Shown here in pieces: positions 61,378 to 64,000 of a stretch of DNA of 64,000 bases (its first letter is position 1; every line of letters starts with the position of its first letter). Source of the stretch: Nakamurella alba (lineage in GTDB: Bacteria > Actinomycetota > Actinomycetes > Mycobacteriales > Nakamurellaceae); assembly GCF_009707545.1 (NCBI RefSeq), contig NZ_WLYK01000006.1, forward strand, positions 186,001 to 250,000, given 5' to 3'. Under the pieces are notes generated by a model. That model saw nothing but the letters and a program-made list of their open reading frames with translations, did no database searches and was not told the origin of the DNA. The position numbers and the translations under genes were made by a program.

Positions 61378-62481
61378 CTACACCGGTCGCCGGCGGGACG
61401 CTGCGACCGAGTCCTGACGGGCCGGCCGGGCACCGAAGAACGCCGCTGCACCGTGCCGCTTCGGGATGTCGTAGGCGTCCCGCTTCGCCCGCCCGTCCGT
61501 GTCGTCGGAGATTGCGGACTGGGCGGCCGGAGGGGCCTTGTCCGGCTGCTGCGCCGGTGCCGCGCGCACCCCGAAGCGCTCGTCCAGGAACCGCAACGCC
61601 CTAGCCAGGTCCCGCTCGAACTTGGTGACCACGTTGACCGTGTCCGACAGCGAGCGGTGGTCGATCGAGGTGGCGCCGAGGACGGCGAGAGTGCGTGCCC
61701 AGTCGACGGTCTCGGAGATGCTGGGGGACTGCCGCAGGTCCAGCGCACGGAGCTCCTGCACGACCGTGACCAGCTCGGACGTCATCGCCTCGGACAGCCC
61801 GGTCTTTTTCGACCGGACGATCTCCAGCTCCCGCTCGTGCTCGGGGTAGTCCAGGAACAGGTGGAGGCAGCGGCGCTTGAGAGCAGCGGACAGGTCACGG
61901 GTGTTGTTGGAGGTCAGCAGCACCAGCGGTGGGTGCGCGGCCACGACGGTGCCGATCTCCGGGATCGAGATCTGGTTCTCGGCCAGTGTTTCCAGCAGCA
62001 CCGCCTCCAGCGCCTCGTCGGAGCGGTCCACCTCGTCGATCAGCAGGACCACCGGTTCCGGGCTGCGCATGGCGGTCAGCAGCGGCCGTTCGGACAGGAA
62101 CCGCTCGGAGAAGAACACGTCGTCCCGGTCGGCGATGCGGTCGACCGCGGACTCGAGATCGGGGGCGTCGCCGACGAGGTCGGCAATCTTCTCCCGCAGG
62201 ATCTGGGTGTACAGCAGCTGCTTGCCGTAGTCCCACTCGTAGAGCGCCTTGGACTCGTCCTGGCTCTCGTAGCACTGCAGCCGGACCAGTTCCCGACCGA
62301 GCACCGCGGCCAGACTCCGCGCCAGGTCGGTCTTCCCGACGCCGGCCGGGCCCTCGAGCAGCAGCGGCCGGCCGAGCCGGGCGGCCAGGTAGACGGTGGT
62401 GGCCAGACGCTCGTCGGCGATGTAGCCGACCTGGTTCAGCCGGGTGAGGACGTCGTCGACGCTCTCGAAGACCGGATCCAT
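61378..62481 (-). CDS. MoxR-family AAA+ ATPase
   Basis: 367 residues from the ATG complement of 62479-62481. Walker A LEGPAGVGKTDLARSLA, Walker B VVLLIDEVDRSDEALEAVLLE, sensor 1 LLTSNNTRDL and the arginine-finger region RRCLHLFLDYPEHERELEIV are all visible. The C-terminal helical lid extends to about residue 325 with an additional polar tail. It probably works with the VWA protein encoded 5 bp downstream. A hairpin separates it from mno, which may lower its expression relative to the dehydrogenase. Confidence 0.9.
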   Translation of the reverse strand: MDPVFESVDDVLTRLNQVGYIADERLATTVYLAARLGRPLLLEGPAGVGKTDLARSLAAVLGRELVRLQCYESQDESKALYEWDYGKQLLYTQILREKIADLVGDAPDLESAVDRIADRDDVFFSERFLSERPLLTAMRSPEPVVLLIDEVDRSDEALEAVLLETLAENQISIPEIGTVVAAHPPLVLLTSNNTRDLSAALKRRCLHLFLDYPEHERELEIVRSKKTGLSEAMTSELVTVVQELRALDLRQSPSISETVDWARTLAVLGATSIDHRSLSDTVNVVTKFERDLARALRFLDERFGVRAAPAQQPDKAPPAAQSAISDDTDGRAKRDAYDIPKRHGAAAFFGARPARQDSVAASRRRPV

Positions 62482-62503
62482 GCGGGTGCACTCCTGGTGC
62501 CGG

Positions 62504-62537
62504 GCGGTGCCGGGGCCACTTCGGGCCCCGGCACCGC
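62504..62537 (-). terminator. Hairpin between mno and moxR
   Basis: A perfect 14-bp stem, 62504-62517 with 62524-62537, and a 6-nt loop. It lies 21 bp past the mno stop and 22 bp before the moxR start, so it is either a full terminator or a partial one that sets the mno to moxR ratio. Confidence 0.8.
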
Positions 62538-62558
62538 ATCGGGTGGGTCAGCGGGCGA

Positions 62559-63851
62559 TCAGGACAGCAGGTCGTCCAGGTCGCCGTTGTAGCTGTGGTC
62601 CACCACCGGACGGACGGAGTCGAAGGTGCACTCCCGCGGGTTCGCGTCGGTGCAGGCGTCACCGAGCACGTGATGCGTGATGTTGTCGATGGTCTCGGCG
62701 TCACCGAGCACCTTGGCGTGCGCCTCGTAGTACTTGGTGGGCCCGGTACCCAGGCGGTTCTTCTCGTGGGTGTCCTGGGTGATGTCGGTGAACTTCTCCG
62801 GGATGCCGCAGTCGCGCAGCAGCCGGACGGCAGCGCCCACGGCGGCGTCGGCGGCCTGGACCGTGGTCATGCCGCCGATGTCGACGCCCATCGCCTGGGC
62901 GATCAGCGCGAACTTCTTGTACTCGGTGGACAGGTTGAACGCCCACACCCGCGGCAGCGCGATCGCGTTGTTCAGGCCGTGGTGGGTGTCGAAGAAGGCG
63001 CTGGTGGCGTGGCTGATCGAGTGGATGATGCCCAGACCGCCGGAGTTGAACGCCTGGGCGGCGATGTACTGCGCGTACATCATGCCCTCGCGGGCGGCCA
63101 GGTCGTAGCCGTTCCAGGTGGCCTTGCGCAGGTGCTCGCCGACGAGTTCGATGCTGCGGATGGCATTCCCGTAGGACGGCTCGAAGTTCAGCCGCGACAC
63201 GAACGGCTCGCTGCCGTGGGCCAGCACGTCGAACCCGCACTGCGCGGTGAAGTGCCGCGGGCAGTCGTAGTAGAGCACCGGGTCGTCGATCGCCAGGGTG
63301 GCCACCGCGGCGTCGTCGAAGGCGACGTACTTGTGCGGCTTGCTCGGGTCGGTCGTGGTGTCGGTGATGACGTAGGCCCACGAGGTCTCGGAGCCGGTGC
63401 CGGCCGTGGTCGAGACCGCGATGTGCGGCGGGTTCTTCGTGTTCTCGCTCTTGTTGAAGCCCTCGAACTCGTTGATGTTGCGACCGTCGTGGGCCACCGC
63501 GATGCGGGCGCCCTTGCAGGCGTCGTGCGAGGAGCCGCCGCCGATGGAGATGAACGAGTCGCAATCGTTCTCCATGTACAGGCGCGCGCCGTCCATGGCG
63601 TTGTAGTCCTTGGGGTTCGACTCCACCTTGTCGTACAGCACGACCTCCAGGCCGTGGTACTTCAGCGACTCGACGATGTTGTGCACGACGTTGGTGCCGC
63701 GCAGGCCGGAGGTCATCACCAGGACCTTGCGGAAGCCGAGCTTCAGCGCCTCCGGCCCGATGATCTCGCTGGACCCCGGGCCCATCAGGGCGCGCGGGAA
63801 CGGGTGGAACTCCTTGATCGGGAAGGGCTTCAGAAGATCGTCGACCTGCAC
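62559..63851 (-). CDS. mno: NDMA-dependent methanol/alcohol dehydrogenase (mycofactocin-linked)
   Basis: 430 residues from a GTG whose complement is 63849-63851; GAGGAGA five bases upstream sets the start. Group III metal-dependent ADH: EFHPFPRALMGPGSSEIIG, FISIGGGSSHDACKGARIA, VSTTAGTGSETSWAYVITD, and metal ligands in the segments FDVLAHGSEPFVS and SISHATSAFFDTHHGLNN. The enzyme binds NAD tightly and passes electrons to mycofactocin (artificially to N,N-dimethyl-4-nitrosoaniline), oxidising methanol, ethanol or 1,3-propanediol. First gene of the leftward mno-moxR-VWA-mftM set. Confidence 0.92.
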   Translation of the reverse strand: MQVDDLLKPFPIKEFHPFPRALMGPGSSEIIGPEALKLGFRKVLVMTSGLRGTNVVHNIVESLKYHGLEVVLYDKVESNPKDYNAMDGARLYMENDCDSFISIGGGSSHDACKGARIAVAHDGRNINEFEGFNKSENTKNPPHIAVSTTAGTGSETSWAYVITDTTTDPSKPHKYVAFDDAAVATLAIDDPVLYYDCPRHFTAQCGFDVLAHGSEPFVSRLNFEPSYGNAIRSIELVGEHLRKATWNGYDLAAREGMMYAQYIAAQAFNSGGLGIIHSISHATSAFFDTHHGLNNAIALPRVWAFNLSTEYKKFALIAQAMGVDIGGMTTVQAADAAVGAAVRLLRDCGIPEKFTDITQDTHEKNRLGTGPTKYYEAHAKVLGDAETIDNITHHVLGDACTDANPRECTFDSVRPVVDHSYNGDLDDLLS

Positions 63852-64000
63852 GGCTGTCTCCTCGGGAAGGTCCGCGGTGGAGGTTCGGCGCCGTCGCCGC
63901 ACCGCGATGCACCCACCGTGTCCGACGTCACCGCCGGGGACCAGACGAGGATCGGTAAACCGTTCGGACGGCCGTCCCGGCCCTGTCCGTTCGGGGAGGT
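63852..64000 (-). promoter_or_regulatory. Upstream region of mno with CCGTTCGG direct repeats
   Basis: CCGTTCGG occurs at 63960-63967 and 63987-63994, 27 bp apart, 109 and 136 bp upstream of the mno start. Direct repeats at this distance suit a dimeric activator such as the MnoR-like regulator. The region continues past the window edge. Confidence 0.35.

Overview
The window is about 64 kb of very GC-rich DNA with GTG, TTG and even CTG starts, dense gene packing, many 4-base start/stop overlaps and no tRNA, rRNA, CRISPR array, transposase or integrase that I can recognise. Gene content (mycofactocin cluster, deazaflavin-type nitroreductase, MT0933-like protein, excalibur lipoproteins, a tyrA gene divergent from a tadA-associated gene) points to an actinobacterium. 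A Nakamurella-like or related high-GC genus is possible, but the genus is a guess.

Region 1 (1-21.1 kb) is mostly core and mixed genes. It holds a partial tadA-associated gene divergent from tyrA, an HxlR regulator divergent from a nitroreductase, a polytopic membrane protein meeting a CopD-like protein stop-to-stop, an ABC-F ATPase, a small MT0933-like protein, HrpA helicase, two tandem paralogous lipoproteins, a MerR regulator divergent from an MFS exporter, a NIPA/DMT-like membrane protein, an excalibur lipoprotein, a SHOCT protein and a large secreted subtilase.

Region 2 (21.1-37.3 kb) is accessory. It holds a DUF385-type nitroreductase behind two palindromic operators, an antibiotic-resistance-like ABC-F gene with a long leader, two converging MFS genes (one behind an iron-box-like palindrome), a Gfo/Idh/MocA dehydrogenase divergent from a LacI regulator around a perfect 16-bp palindrome, a Tat-exported beta-helix protein ending in phage-tail-like repeats, an excalibur secreted protein, a frameshifted lipoprotein, a second surface protein, a VOC protein and a copper-ligand-less cupredoxin-like lipoprotein.

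Region 3 (37.3-48.1 kb) is one eleven-gene minus-strand operon. It encodes an NTF2-like protein, an alpha/beta hydrolase, a DUF1028 protein, an LLM flavin/F420 oxidoreductase, an M20 amidohydrolase, a complete Opp/Dpp-type ABC importer and a TetR regulator. Two copies of TGTAA-N5-TTACA lie in front of the first gene. I infer an uptake-and-degradation system for an amide- or peptide-conjugated substrate, and this is the best candidate here for an undescribed system.

Region 4 (48.1-64 kb) is a mycofactocin and alcohol-oxidation island. mftA-B-C-D run leftward, including a 42-residue MftA ending IDGMCGVY. mftR, a mycofactocin-type SDR, mftF and mftE run rightward from a shared operator region. 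Then follow an acetate-type transporter, an iron-containing alcohol dehydrogenase, a MnoS/MnoR-like two-component system, and a leftward set: mno (NDMA-dependent methanol dehydrogenase), a MoxR ATPase, a VWA protein and an MftM-like methyltransferase. Together these would make, glycosylate and methylate the redox cofactor, sense alcohols, oxidise them, and possibly mature the dehydrogenase.
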